Below are positions 44,771 to 53,668 of a DNA stretch of 54,704 bases, piece after piece (within the stretch, counting starts at the first letter, position 1; each line of letters begins with the position of its first letter). The DNA comes from Clostridium tagluense (GTDB lineage: Bacteria > Bacillota > Clostridia > Clostridiales > Clostridiaceae). Below the pieces are notes generated by a model that had not been told where the DNA came from, searched no databases, and saw nothing but the letters and a program-made list of their open reading frames with translations. The translations under genes were made by a program, and so were the position numbers. Location: the NCBI RefSeq assembly GCF_003865095.1, contig NZ_BHYK01000027.1, positions 1 to 54,704 of the forward strand. The letters run 5' to 3'.

Positions 44771-45727
44771 CTATTTTAACATGTGTATTTCTTCAAGTGT
44801 TGGTAGAGAGGCTATAGCTCCGAGCTTTGTACAGGTAATAGCCCCAACTTTATTACTAAAAAGTATTATGTCTTTAATAGTATCAGGATTATTCATGAAT
44901 AATTTTGGATTCTTTAACTGTGAAAGTTTATAAAGAAATGCACCTACAAATGCATCACCAGCTCCGGTTGAATCAATGCATTTAATTTTTATACTATTGA
45001 TTACGCTACTTCCTTCATTGGTAGAAATTAATGTACCTGCATTTCCAAGAGTAACGGCTACGACTTTTGCACCTAAGCTATGAAAAAACTTAACACCTTC
45101 ATCTATATTTTCTTTACCTGAAATTATTTTTATTTCGTCATCACTTACTTTAACAAAATCTGAATATTTAAGACATTGTTTTGATATTTCTACAAAGTCA
45201 CTCAATCTATTTTTCCACAAATCTATTCTATAATTAGGATCAAAAGAAATAAAAGCTTCATTTTCAAAAGCAAGTTCCATAGCTTTTAAATAAGTTTCCT
45301 TTGAAGGTCCACCTAAAAGTGCTGTTGCAGAACCAAAATGTATTATCTTAAAAGATTTTAGTTTATCGCTATCTAGCTCATCTAAAGTTAATAATTCATC
45401 TGCACCTCTATTAAAAATAAAATCTCTTTCTCCATCTTTATTTAACGAAACAAATGCTAAAGTAGTTTTAGAATTTTCATCGAAAATAAGCATAGAAGTA
45501 TCTACTCCGGCTTCCTCTAATGTTTCCTTCAAAAACATACCAAAGTTATCATTACCAACTTTTCCTGCAAAATATGCTTGTCCTCCTAACTTTGATATAG
45601 CTGCTGATACGTTAGCTGGTGCACCTCCTGCTTTTTTTATAAAATTTTCTCCTTTAGTTAAACCACTATTAATATCTGAACAAATAAAATCAATTAACAA
45701 TTCACCAATACATAGTATTTTATTCAA
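44771..45727 (-). CDS. PfkB-family sugar kinase, likely fructokinase
   Basis: 318 residues from TTG 45727, with AGGAGG 7 bases upstream. It is a ribokinase-fold enzyme: GELLIDFI at the N-terminus, KAGGAPANVSAAISKLGGQA (sugar binding), VGNDNFGMFL, VKVSDDEIKIISG, and the catalytic DSTGAGDAFVGAFLYKL with the Asp base. The family phosphorylates fructose or related sugars with ATP. The upstream gene on the same strand encodes a membrane protein, and the two form an operon. A row of AAACAAACATA-like repeats upstream suggests a DeoR-type repressor. Confidence 0.88.
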   Translation of the reverse strand: MNKILCIGELLIDFICSDINSGLTKGENFIKKAGGAPANVSAAISKLGGQAYFAGKVGNDNFGMFLKETLEEAGVDTSMLIFDENSKTTLAFVSLNKDGERDFIFNRGADELLTLDELDSDKLKSFKIIHFGSATALLGGPSKETYLKAMELAFENEAFISFDPNYRIDLWKNRLSDFVEISKQCLKYSDFVKVSDDEIKIISGKENIDEGVKFFHSLGAKVVAVTLGNAGTLISTNEGSSVINSIKIKCIDSTGAGDAFVGAFLYKLSQLKNPKLFMNNPDTIKDIILFSNKVGAITCTKLGAIASLPTLEEIHMLK

Positions 45728-45771
45728 AAATACGCCTCCTAATTCCAATTATTATAAATTACCTTTTAAAT

Positions 45772-46458
45772 TTAAGCCCTTAAAGATATCCTTTTTTCAT
45801 TTTCATTTTCATTTTCAACTTCATCTTCAGTTTGATTTTTAACAATAATATTTACGAACTTTTCTCCATAGGGAAGACAAAATTGTATGAATGGACCTAT
45901 TAACAATGCAGATATTATTGTACCTATTCCTAATATTCCGCCAAGGGCAAATCCCATTATTAAAAAACTAATATCTAATGCCATACGAATCCAACGATAT
46001 TCTAAATTAGTTTTATCTTTAATAATAAATGGAATAATATCATTTGGTGCAACACCTAAATCACTTGCTTTAAGTATAGAAAATCCAATTGCAATTAAAG
46101 CACAACCGATTATAACTAAAAGTATTTTTATACCAATATTTAAAGATGCAATTGGGAAAAATGAAACAGCCTTTACTCCAAGGTCAATAATTGGTCCTAC
46201 TCCAACAACGCATATAATTGTTCCTATCTTTATACGATGTCTTTCAACTACAAGTATTATGCAAAACAATACAAATAAAATAATCATATTAGCATTTCCT
46301 GGTGTTTTATTTAATAAAAATGATAATCCTTGAGTGAATAAAGTAAATGGATCGGAACCAATATTAGTTTTTAAAAACAAAGCTACTCCAATCTGTATAA
46401 TACTCATTCCTACAAAAAATATAATTAGTCTTTTAATTAGATTTATTTTTTTAGTCAT
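45772..46458 (-). CDS. YczE/YitT-like membrane protein (DUF6198)
   Basis: 228 residues with about six membrane segments (LIIFFVGMSIIQIGVALFL, MIILFVLFCIILVV, ILLVIIGCALIAIGFSILKA, ISFLIMGFALGGILGIGTII). Conserved parts GSDPFTLFTQGLS and DLGVAPNDIIPFII are typical of the YczE/YyaS family. The C-terminus carries a short NENENEK repeat. Function of the family is unknown. It lies 44 bases upstream of the fructokinase gene and is probably co-transcribed with it, suggesting a sugar-related role. Confidence 0.82.
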   Translation of the reverse strand: MTKKINLIKRLIIFFVGMSIIQIGVALFLKTNIGSDPFTLFTQGLSFLLNKTPGNANMIILFVLFCIILVVERHRIKIGTIICVVGVGPIIDLGVKAVSFFPIASLNIGIKILLVIIGCALIAIGFSILKASDLGVAPNDIIPFIIKDKTNLEYRWIRMALDISFLIMGFALGGILGIGTIISALLIGPFIQFCLPYGEKFVNIIVKNQTEDEVENENENEKRISLRA

Positions 46459-46576
46459 ATTTTCATCCCTTTCTTTATATTTTATAGTTGATTAATGTGC
46501 AACCTATTTATTCGATGTGAGAATACAAAACATAAATTTGTAGAAACACAAAAGCATCTTTTCACCAACTTTTATT

Positions 46577-46630
46577 TATGTTTGTTTATGTTTGTTTTTG
46601 TTTCGATTGATTTCGTTTGTTTTCATTTTA
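46577..46630 (-). promoter_or_regulatory. Candidate DeoR-type operator repeats
   Basis: On the minus strand there is a run of AAACAAACATA-like units (AAACGAAATCAATCGAAAC, AAAAACAAACATAAACAAACA) about 120-170 bases upstream of the membrane-protein start. Several DeoR-family repressors bind AACAAA-type direct repeats. The identification is by resemblance only. Confidence 0.4.
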
Positions 46631-46738
46631 CTATATCTTAGTAAACGGTGTCAACAGTTGAACCCTTTAAAATTTATATTAATAAATGCCATTGTCACTA
46701 AACGAAGCAGTGGTAATGTTTTATCCTAGCGTAATTAC

Positions 46739-46894
46739 GTAAAAGCATCTTTAGAATTTGCAAAAAAATATAACAGTAAGCCATGACTAATACATAAGAG
46801 TATAGGTATGGCTTTTTATGATGTGTTATATTAATTTTTATAATAAAATAGTATAATATAATAAAATGCCACTTGTCACGTGGGTGGAAATAAG
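46739..46894. repeat. Segmental duplication A, copy 1
   Basis: 156 bases without insertions or deletions relative to 54175-54330, differing at only a few positions. It includes the region immediately upstream of the sigma-54 activator, with the CCACTTGTCACGTGG near-palindrome. Confidence 0.93.
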
Positions 46895-46914
46895 GGTGCA
46901 AGGAGATGAAGATT

Positions 46915-48843
46915 ATGGTAGGTTATATGGAGTTTATTTCAAAGGCTTGGAAAGAGTTTGTGGAACAAGGATATATGAATAATGAGGTAAAATTAGAAAT
47001 AGCAGATTCCTGGAAAAGATGCAAGGAATATGGTGTAGATTTCATGGATGGGCGTGGCAATGATGACTACCTTGTACCCTTAGAAGCTAAAATCAAAGAT
47101 AATGCAGAATTTGTTTCCATATCCCGCTCTATAATGGAAGATATATATAATATTATAGCGGGTTCTGGATTTGCACTGTTTCTTTCAGATAGAGATGGAT
47201 ATATACTTGAGGTTATTGGAGATAGTAATATTATGCAAAAGGCAAATGAGCTAAATTTTGTAAAAGGAGCTCTTTGGACAGAAAAAGCGGTGGGAACTAA
47301 TGCTATAGGAACAGCACTTTATTTAGATAAACCTATGCAGACTATAGGAGCTGAACATTATGGAAAAAATCAACATTCTTGGACGTGTTCCTCAGCACCT
47401 ATTCATGATGAAGAGGGAAATATAATAGGGTGTATAAATATGTCGGGAATTTATTATGATGCACACTTGCATACCTTGGGAATTGTTACAGCGGCGGCGG
47501 AGTCCATAAAAAAGCAGGTAGCGCTTATTAGTTCTTATAATTTATTAAATATAACATTTGATTCAATTGTGGAAGGTATGATAGTAATTGATGAGAATTT
47601 TCATGTAAAAAGGATAAATGATAAGGCTAAAAATATTTTAGGCATAACACAAAGTGAAATATTTAAAATGAATATAATAGAAACACTAAAAGATGTAAAT
47701 TTTAATTATATGCTGTCAAATTCTCTACAAGCTTATAATAATATAGAATGTGATTTTCACATAAAAAATAAGAGGATAAAATGTATAATAAATGTAGTTG
47801 CTATGAAGGGTAATAATAAGTTTTCAGGTGTGGTTATAACTTTTAGGGAAGCAGAATATGTACATAAATTGGTTAATAAAGTAGTGGGCTATAAGGCTAC
47901 CTATAAATTTGAAGATATTATAAGTAATAATCAAAAGATGAAAAATTTGATAGAATTTTCAAAGAAAGCTGCAAAAAGTGATTGTAATATACTAATTGAA
48001 GGCGCAAGTGGTACAGGTAAAGAGATAATAGCTCAATCAATACATAATTATAGTAAAAGGGCACAGGGTCCTTTTGTAGCTATAAATTGCGCCTCTATAC
48101 CAAGAGAATTGGTTGAAAGTGAACTATTTGGATATGATAAGGGTGCCTTTACGGGAGCTATTAAAGAGGGCCACCCTGGAAAATTTGAGCTTGCAAATGG
48201 AGGAACTATTTTTTTAGATGAATTAGGAGAACTTCCTCTAGATATTCAATCAAAACTATTAAGGGTATTAGATAACAATAAAATAGTTAGAGTGGGCGGA
48301 ACCTATGAGAAAAAATTAAATGTTAGGATTATATGTGCAACCAACAAAAGGCTAAAGGAAGAAGTTAAAAAGAAAACCTTTAGAGAAGACCTTTATTATA
48401 GGTTAAATGTAATGAACATAAAAACTATTCCACTGGTAGAAAGAAAAGAGGACATAGAAGTACTAACAAAACATTTTGTAGATATACTAAATATAAAAAA
48501 TAATGATAAAATCAAAGTCATGAATAAATCTTATATTAGAAATCTTAAGAAATATGAATGGCCAGGTAATGTGAGAGAGCTTAGAAATGTTATAGAAAGA
48601 GATTATTATTCAAGTGAAGATAGTATAACTGGAGTAGAATACTTAAATACAGGAGAAATAAGTGAATATGTAGAAGAAAATAAAGGAAGCAGCATTATTC
48701 CTATAGGTGTTTTAGAGATTGAAAGTATAGTAAATGCTATTAAATTTTGTGATGGAAACCTAGTTAAAGCTGCTCAAATGTTAAAAATAAGCAGATCTAC
48801 TATGTATAGAAAAATTAAAAAATATAATATTAACAATGTTTAA
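46915..48843 (+). CDS. Sigma-54-dependent activator, AcoR-like (GAF-PAS-AAA+-Fis)
   Basis: 642 residues from ATG 46915; GGAG is 9 bases upstream, whereas the ATG at 46906 abuts it. Order: N-terminal GAF sensor (about 60-200, with TEKAVGTNAIGTALYLDKPM as in AcoR), a PAS region (about 215-320), AAA+ ATPase with Walker A EGASGTGKE, the sigma-54-contact loop GAFTGA (about residues 410-415) and Walker B GGTIFLDELGELP, then a Fis-type helix-turn-helix (LVKAAQMLKISRSTMYRKIK). AcoR-type proteins sense acetoin or related diols. It precedes a -24/-12 promoter and 2,3-butanediol dehydrogenase, its likely target. Confidence 0.93.
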   Translation: MVGYMEFISKAWKEFVEQGYMNNEVKLEIADSWKRCKEYGVDFMDGRGNDDYLVPLEAKIKDNAEFVSISRSIMEDIYNIIAGSGFALFLSDRDGYILEVIGDSNIMQKANELNFVKGALWTEKAVGTNAIGTALYLDKPMQTIGAEHYGKNQHSWTCSSAPIHDEEGNIIGCINMSGIYYDAHLHTLGIVTAAAESIKKQVALISSYNLLNITFDSIVEGMIVIDENFHVKRINDKAKNILGITQSEIFKMNIIETLKDVNFNYMLSNSLQAYNNIECDFHIKNKRIKCIINVVAMKGNNKFSGVVITFREAEYVHKLVNKVVGYKATYKFEDIISNNQKMKNLIEFSKKAAKSDCNILIEGASGTGKEIIAQSIHNYSKRAQGPFVAINCASIPRELVESELFGYDKGAFTGAIKEGHPGKFELANGGTIFLDELGELPLDIQSKLLRVLDNNKIVRVGGTYEKKLNVRIICATNKRLKEEVKKKTFREDLYYRLNVMNIKTIPLVERKEDIEVLTKHFVDILNIKNNDKIKVMNKSYIRNLKKYEWPGNVRELRNVIERDYYSSEDSITGVEYLNTGEISEYVEENKGSSIIPIGVLEIESIVNAIKFCDGNLVKAAQMLKISRSTMYRKIKKYNINNV

Positions 48844-48921
48844 GAAAATATACTATATTTTACTTTTAAATCGGGAGTAATTAGCTATATAATGTATCAA
48901 AAAGACAGTAAATATTTGTAA

Positions 48922-48963
48922 AATGTCAAAATGACACACTAACTAGTGTGTCATTTTGACATT
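48922..48963. promoter_or_regulatory. Candidate enhancer (UAS): paired dyads in a 19-bp perfect inverted repeat
   Basis: AATGTCAAAATGACACACT (48922-48940) and AGTGTGTCATTTTGACATT (48945-48963) are perfect inverted arms with a 4-base loop. Each arm contains its own dyad TGTCA-N3-TGACA, so the same site occurs twice, 25 bases apart. It lies about 225 bases upstream of the sigma-54 promoter, a usual enhancer distance. It could also work as a terminator for the activator gene, although no direct T-run follows. Confidence 0.68.
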
Positions 48964-49167
48964 GAAGATGCTTTTTTAATTTTATAGAATTTTTTTAGAA
49001 GAAATATAAAAATAATTGATTTTACATTATAACTAAGGGTTACTAATGTTCTATAAGCGTATTTTACTAGGATAAACCAAGTGATACTTACTTTACATCA
49101 ATGATTTAAGAGATCTTAAGCAGTGATAAAAATGTTTTTTAAGTAATGTTTTCAGAAATTAATATTT

Positions 49168-49183
49168 TGGCATATTAATTGCT
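49168..49183 (+). promoter_or_regulatory. Sigma-54 (-24/-12) promoter
   Basis: TGGCATATTAATTGCT: GG and GC are separated by exactly 10 bases, matching TGGCAC-N5-TTGCA closely. It is the expected substrate for the adjacent sigma-54 activator and lies about 65 bases before the dehydrogenase start. Confidence 0.9.
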
Positions 49184-49249
49184 AAATAAATATGTGAGAG
49201 AATTAACAATCAAAATATATAATTTTATTATAAAGGGGTAGATTTTATT

Positions 49250-50338
49250 ATGAAAGCAGCATTATGGTACGATAAAAACGATGTTAGAGTTGAGGAAATA
49301 GATGAACCAAAGGTTACTAGTGGAAATGTTAAAATTAGAGTGAAATGGTGTGGAATATGTGGATCAGATTTACACGAATATTTAGCAGGACCGATTTTCA
49401 TACCGGTTGGACAACCTCATCCTCTAAGTGGTAACGTTGCACCAGTTGTTTTAGGTCATGAATTTTCTGGTGAAGTTGTAGAAACTGGAGAAGGCGTAAC
49501 TAATGTTAAAATTGGTGATAGAGTTACAGTAGAACCTATTTTAGCTTGTGGTAAATGTCCAGCTTGCAAAGAAGGAAAATATAATCTTTGTTCATCATTA
49601 GGATTTCACGGACTTTGTGGAAGCGGCGGTGGACTTGCTGAATATACTGTATTCCCAGAAGAATATGTACATAAAATACCTGATAACATGTCTTATGAAC
49701 AAGCAGCATTAATAGAGCCAATAGCAGTTGCTCTTCACTCTATTAGAATGGCTAATTTTAATGCAGGAGATACTGCAATTGTACTTGGTTCAGGCCCAAT
49801 AGGACTTGCAACAATTGAATGTTTGAAAGCTGCAGGAGCAGGACTTATTGTAGTATTACAAAGAAAATCAATAAGACAAGAATATGCTAAGAGAGCAGGG
49901 GCAAATGTTGTTCTTGATCCAAATGAAGTTGATATAGCTACGGAAGTTAAAAAACTTACAGGTGGAGTAGGCGTAGATGTAGCTTTTGAAACTACTGGAG
50001 CAAAAATAGGTTTTGATATAGGGATTGATAGTTTAAAATACGCAGGAACCATGGTTATAACAAGTATTTGGGAAGGTGACATTAACTTTAACCCAAATGT
50101 TCTAGTATTTACTGAAAAGAAAATAGTAGGAACCTTAGCTTATAGGCATGAATTTCCAGCAACAATTGCATTAATGAGTGATGGAAGGATTAAGGCAGAA
50201 GGATATATTACTAAAAAAATAGCGCTTGATGATATAGTAGAAGAAGGTTTTGGAACATTAACCGGAGCAGAAAAGAAGAAACATGTAAAAATACTTGTAA
50301 CTCCAGATAAGGCGCTTTTATCTGGTGGTCAACTGTAG
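49250..50338 (+). CDS. 2,3-butanediol dehydrogenase (zinc-dependent MDR family)
   Basis: 362 residues. Catalytic zinc ligands C37 (CGICGSDLHEY), H70 and E71 (VLGHEFSGE), structural zinc C100, C103, C106 and C114, and the nucleotide fold VLGSGPIGLATIECLK. The long insert with PLSGNVAPVVLGHE is the signature of (R,R)-2,3-butanediol dehydrogenases. It interconverts acetoin and 2,3-butanediol with NAD(P)H, a redox sink. The ATG follows AAAGGGGTAGATTTTATT. Preceded by a sigma-54 promoter and enhancer, it is probably switched on by acetoin via the AcoR-like activator. Confidence 0.92.
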   Translation: MKAALWYDKNDVRVEEIDEPKVTSGNVKIRVKWCGICGSDLHEYLAGPIFIPVGQPHPLSGNVAPVVLGHEFSGEVVETGEGVTNVKIGDRVTVEPILACGKCPACKEGKYNLCSSLGFHGLCGSGGGLAEYTVFPEEYVHKIPDNMSYEQAALIEPIAVALHSIRMANFNAGDTAIVLGSGPIGLATIECLKAAGAGLIVVLQRKSIRQEYAKRAGANVVLDPNEVDIATEVKKLTGGVGVDVAFETTGAKIGFDIGIDSLKYAGTMVITSIWEGDINFNPNVLVFTEKKIVGTLAYRHEFPATIALMSDGRIKAEGYITKKIALDDIVEEGFGTLTGAEKKKHVKILVTPDKALLSGGQL

Positions 50339-50399
50339 TAACTATTAAATTAAAATTGATGTTCAAATAGTCAAATAAATTTATTTTCTATGAGTAAGG

Positions 50400-50469
50400 T
50401 TAAAACCACAGACTTTCAGTCGGTTAGCTTTTAGCGAACCATAGAGGATAATTAAAGGAAAATATCCAC
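50400..50469 (+). other. Intergenic tandem hairpins of unknown role
   Basis: AACCACAGACTTTCAGTCGGTT can fold (GACT/AGTC inner, AACC/GGTT outer), and GGTTAGCTTTTAGCGAACC forms a second stem sharing the GGTT. The alternative pairing resembles either an RNA switch or the left-end hairpin of IS200-type elements. No class is recognised. Confidence 0.35.
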
Positions 50470-50507
50470 CGCCTGGGTAAGATGAATTTATCCAGGCGCT
50501 TTTTTTA
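50470..50507 (+). terminator. Intrinsic terminator
   Basis: CGCCTGG pairs with CCAGGCG over 15 bases, followed by CTTTTTTT. Confidence 0.9.
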
Positions 50508-50738
50508 TTATATAGGAAACAGCTTGCGCAAAACAATGAGGTGATAGTTATCTTGTGCTATTCTCAATAGGAACCATTTAAAAAATTGATTAATATATAT
50601 CCTTTATTTTTTGTAAAAAAAATACTATAATTAATAACGATAATATATTAATTATAGCTACAAATAAAAAATACTAAAGACAAACCATTTCAACTATAAA
50701 TTCACGTAAGGTTTGTCTATAAATTGAGGAGTTTATAC

Positions 50739-52112
50739 ATGAGAAGAAAAGATATACTTGAGTTAAAAAGACGTTTTAAAAAAGAACAATGCACCTTCAC
50801 TAAAATGTGTGGCTGCTATGTTAATGGAGAAAAACATACTATTTTAAAATTTAGAGAAAGCTTTCTAAATTTAGATGAGGCTGAATACTTTAAATATTTA
50901 GAAATCGCTAAAAAAGTACTGTCTGGAACTATTGGGAATAATATTTTAGAACTTAACTTTGAAGCTAATGAAGATTTTACAAATGAAAGACAGATTTCGC
51001 TTATGCAGCTTAAAAACAGTCAATTAAAAGATGATGCTCTTGTAGGCAACCTTTATGATTTAATTATAGCTAATTATGATTACACTGGTAATTTTTTAAT
51101 ACTCTTTTTTCATGATGCTTATGATGTTATTAGCAAAACCAAAGATAATATGCGGATAGATGAATCTGAAGAAGTATATGAATATGTGTTATGTGCAATA
51201 TGTCCAGTTTCACTTTCAGAGCCTGGTCTTAGATACTTTGAACAGCAAAACGAAATAAAAGCACGTATTAGAGATTGGGTAGTGGAGTCCCCAACTAATG
51301 GCTTTGTGTTTCCTGCTTTTATTGATCGTAGCTCAGATGTTAACTCTATTATGTACTATACAAAAAACGTAAAGGACACACATACTGAATTAATGGAAAA
51401 TGTGCTAGGTTGTCATTCAAAACAAACGGCTACGGTGCAAAAGGAAACATTCCAATCAATTATTAAAGATTCTTTTAGCTTAGACGAAAATAAAGCTGAT
51501 AAAATTTTTATGGATATACAAGAAAACCTAAGCACTATGATAGAAGAATACAATGCTCTAAATGATGATGCAGATTGTGAACCTATAAGCTTAACAAAGA
51601 AGGATATACAAAACCTTTTAATAGAAAGTGAAGTTCCACGAGAAATTACTACTAAGATTGAAAACTCCTATGTAGAGAACTTTGGTGATGATATCACTTT
51701 AGCTAAGAATTTAATTGACGCAAAGGCTCTTAAGGCAAATGTGCAAAGAAAAAAGGAGGAACGCCTTCACAAACAAGTGGAAATACTTACGGCAAGACTT
51801 GATCAAGTTAAACAAGAGAATACTATAGATAATGAAACTCACCTGTCTACAGAAGTTAAGGATGATAATGTGGTTTTAGAAGAAGCCTCTACAACTGATT
51901 TAGAAGAAACTTTAGAAACTAATTTAGAGAAAGTTCCAGATGCACATTCAGAAGATAATAATGTTACCACTCATTATGATGTTATACTACAAGTAAAACC
52001 CGAAAAAGTATCTCAAATAAAATCTCAAATAATTAATGGCCAAAAATGCATAGTTATTCCTATTAATGACAATGAACAAACTACGGTTAATGGTATAGAT
52101 AATTTAATTTAA
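50739..52112 (+). CDS. DUF4317 domain-containing protein
   Basis: 457 residues from ATG 50739, placed by GAGGAG 8 bases upstream; a TTG 15 bases before it is inside that ribosome site. The start MRRKDILELKRRFKKEQCTF and the motif KMCGCYVNGEKHTILKFRES are hallmarks of DUF4317, a cytoplasmic Firmicutes family of unknown function. Middle parts contain AICPVSLSEPGLRYFE and VVESPTNGFVFPAFIDR. The C-terminal part is a coiled coil (KKEERLHKQVEILTARLDQV) with an acidic Glu/Thr-rich low-complexity stretch. No partner gene is attached. Confidence 0.9.
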   Translation: MRRKDILELKRRFKKEQCTFTKMCGCYVNGEKHTILKFRESFLNLDEAEYFKYLEIAKKVLSGTIGNNILELNFEANEDFTNERQISLMQLKNSQLKDDALVGNLYDLIIANYDYTGNFLILFFHDAYDVISKTKDNMRIDESEEVYEYVLCAICPVSLSEPGLRYFEQQNEIKARIRDWVVESPTNGFVFPAFIDRSSDVNSIMYYTKNVKDTHTELMENVLGCHSKQTATVQKETFQSIIKDSFSLDENKADKIFMDIQENLSTMIEEYNALNDDADCEPISLTKKDIQNLLIESEVPREITTKIENSYVENFGDDITLAKNLIDAKALKANVQRKKEERLHKQVEILTARLDQVKQENTIDNETHLSTEVKDDNVVLEEASTTDLEETLETNLEKVPDAHSEDNNVTTHYDVILQVKPEKVSQIKSQIINGQKCIVIPINDNEQTTVNGIDNLI

Positions 52113-52263
52113 AACAAATTTATTAACTATTTTATCCGGAGGCAATTTTTATTATACAGTAGAAAGTAAAAACTTATAGATTTTATTACGACCACGTATT
52201 AATATGTCGGCAGTTATAGAACGGAACATAATAAAAAAGACAAATATTAAAGGGGTATAAAAT

Positions 52264-52674
52264 ATGGTTAGATCAATTATGAAAGACATATTCTTTCTAA
52301 ATCAAAAATCAGAACTTGCTACAAAAGCAGATGCTCAGGTGATACAGGATTTGCTTGATACGCTTAAAGCAAATAAAGAAGGCTGTGTAGGAATGGCAGC
52401 TAATATGATTGGTGTCAAAAAAAGAATTATTGTGATCAGTATGGGCGATATGGACGTTCCGATGATTAATCCTATGATAGTGAATAAAAGGGGTCAATAT
52501 GAAACAGAAGAAGGATGTCTTTCACTTATAGGTGTTAGAAAAACTAATAGATTCAAAGAGATAGAAGTAGAGTATTTTGATTCGGGATTTAAGAAGCGAA
52601 GGGGGAAATACTCAGGATGGATTGCTCAAATTATTCAACATGAAGTAGACCATTGTGATGGGATAGTCATATAG
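52264..52674 (+). CDS. def: Peptide deformylase, short clostridial type
   Basis: 136 residues. It removes the formyl group from the N-terminal Met of new proteins. Motifs: CVGMAANMIGV at the GxGLAAxQ position, EGCLSLIGVRK (EGCLS metal Cys), and QIIQHEVDHCDGIVI (QHEvDH, two His ligands and catalytic Glu). The conserved Gln of motif 1 is replaced by Met, a feature I recall from other short clostridial deformylases. It ends soon after the third motif, lacking the usual C-terminal helix. The ATG follows AAAGGGGTATAAAAT. A near-identical second copy starts at 54580. Confidence 0.88.
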   Translation: MVRSIMKDIFFLNQKSELATKADAQVIQDLLDTLKANKEGCVGMAANMIGVKKRIIVISMGDMDVPMINPMIVNKRGQYETEEGCLSLIGVRKTNRFKEIEVEYFDSGFKKRRGKYSGWIAQIIQHEVDHCDGIVI

Positions 52675-52725
52675 AAAAAAGGTAGATAGCTGCTAAAGGT
52701 TGAATTACAGCAATTCTTGCACTCC

Positions 52726-52973
52726 CTAATTTCCACTCATAATTTGCTTAGTATATTCTGTAGATGTAGTTTCAATATCACTTGATAATATATTTTTTCA
52801 TAAAGGCTCGTAACTTTCCGTAAATTCAATTCCTTCTTCTTTTAATAAAAGAATTCTTGCAGCTTCCGGACATGCTACATAAGGGCGTAGGTAATAATCA
52901 TTAATATGTACATTTTTCTGTAACATGAGCTTCATTTCTTTGTCTTGAACGTTGCTATTTTTTTTATGTCCAT
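52726..52973 (-). pseudogene. Gene relic, unidentified
   Basis: Minus-strand frame MKLMLQKNVHINDYYLRPYV and ACPEAARILLLKEEGIEFTE runs to an in-frame TGA (52798-52800), then continues SSDIETTSTEYTKQIMSGN to a TAG at 52726. The start region is not clear. Sequence continuing in the same frame after the stop suggests a nonsense mutation in a once-functional gene. No family is recognised. Confidence 0.4.
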
Positions 52974-53212
52974 TAGACTAGAATTATTTACTGTTTTTAC
53001 CAAGTCGCAGTTACCTTTGTGGGTTCTCGTTTAGGAGGAGTGGTGTTAAGGTTAGTATTTATTTAAATGGTTATAATTAATAGAAGAGAAATTATAAAAG
53101 TGATATAATAAAAAGAAGCTAGTAAATAATCATATCAGTATGTAATTAAAGTTAAAATATATAATTTTATTATAGCAAAGAAGTAAACATGTACGAGAGA
53201 GGTGAGTATTTT

Positions 53213-53668
53213 ATGTTGTATCATGCTTCTGGAGAAGTTGTTGAATTTCCGGAGATAAGAAAAAGTAAATACACAAAAGATTTTTCATGGGGATTTTACT
53301 GTACCAATGATTTTGAACAAGCTAAAAAATGGGCTAAAAGAAATAGAATGTATGGTACAGTTAATTATTATACTTACACAGAGAATAAAGAGTTAAAAAT
53401 ATTAAAATTTGAAAATATGACTGATGAATGGTTAGATTTTATTTCAGTTTGTAGACAGGGATTAGTACATGATTATGACATAGTAGAAGGACCAATGGCA
53501 GATGATACTGTTTGGAATTATGTAAATGATTTTTTAGCAGGAGAGATTACTAGAAATATTTTTTGGGAGTTAGCAAAGTTTAAATATCCTACTCATCAAA
53601 TAAGTTTCCATACATTGAAAGGATTAGACTGCCTTAAGTTTGAGAGGGGTGAAGTTATAAATGAATGA
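53213..53668 (+). CDS. DUF3990 protein, probable ADP-ribosyltransferase-fold toxin
   Basis: 151 residues from ATG 53213, preceded by GAGAGGTGAG; the ATG at 53189 lies before that site. The opening MLYHASGEVVEFPEIRKSKY and DFSWGFYCTNDFEQAKKWAK match DUF3990 (LYHGS ... DFGkGFYtT...QAxxWA), whose fold is related to ADP-ribosyltransferases. The His in LYH and Tyr in GFY match the H and Y of the H-Y-[E/Q] triad. VNYYTYTENKELKILKFENM and EWLDFISVCRQG follow. The stop overlaps the next gene's start by 8 bases, typical for toxin-antitoxin pairs. Activity is inferred from family fold. Confidence 0.75.
   Translation: MLYHASGEVVEFPEIRKSKYTKDFSWGFYCTNDFEQAKKWAKRNRMYGTVNYYTYTENKELKILKFENMTDEWLDFISVCRQGLVHDYDIVEGPMADDTVWNYVNDFLAGEITRNIFWELAKFKYPTHQISFHTLKGLDCLKFERGEVINE

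Noticed and set aside
45887-46333. Plus-strand frame of 148 codons opposite the YczE-like gene
   Set aside because: Antisense to a clear multi-helix membrane protein and without a ribosome site.
50400-50469. IS200 left-end hairpin
   Set aside because: The pairing is suggestive but no transposase or right end is near, so it is only recorded as tandem hairpins.
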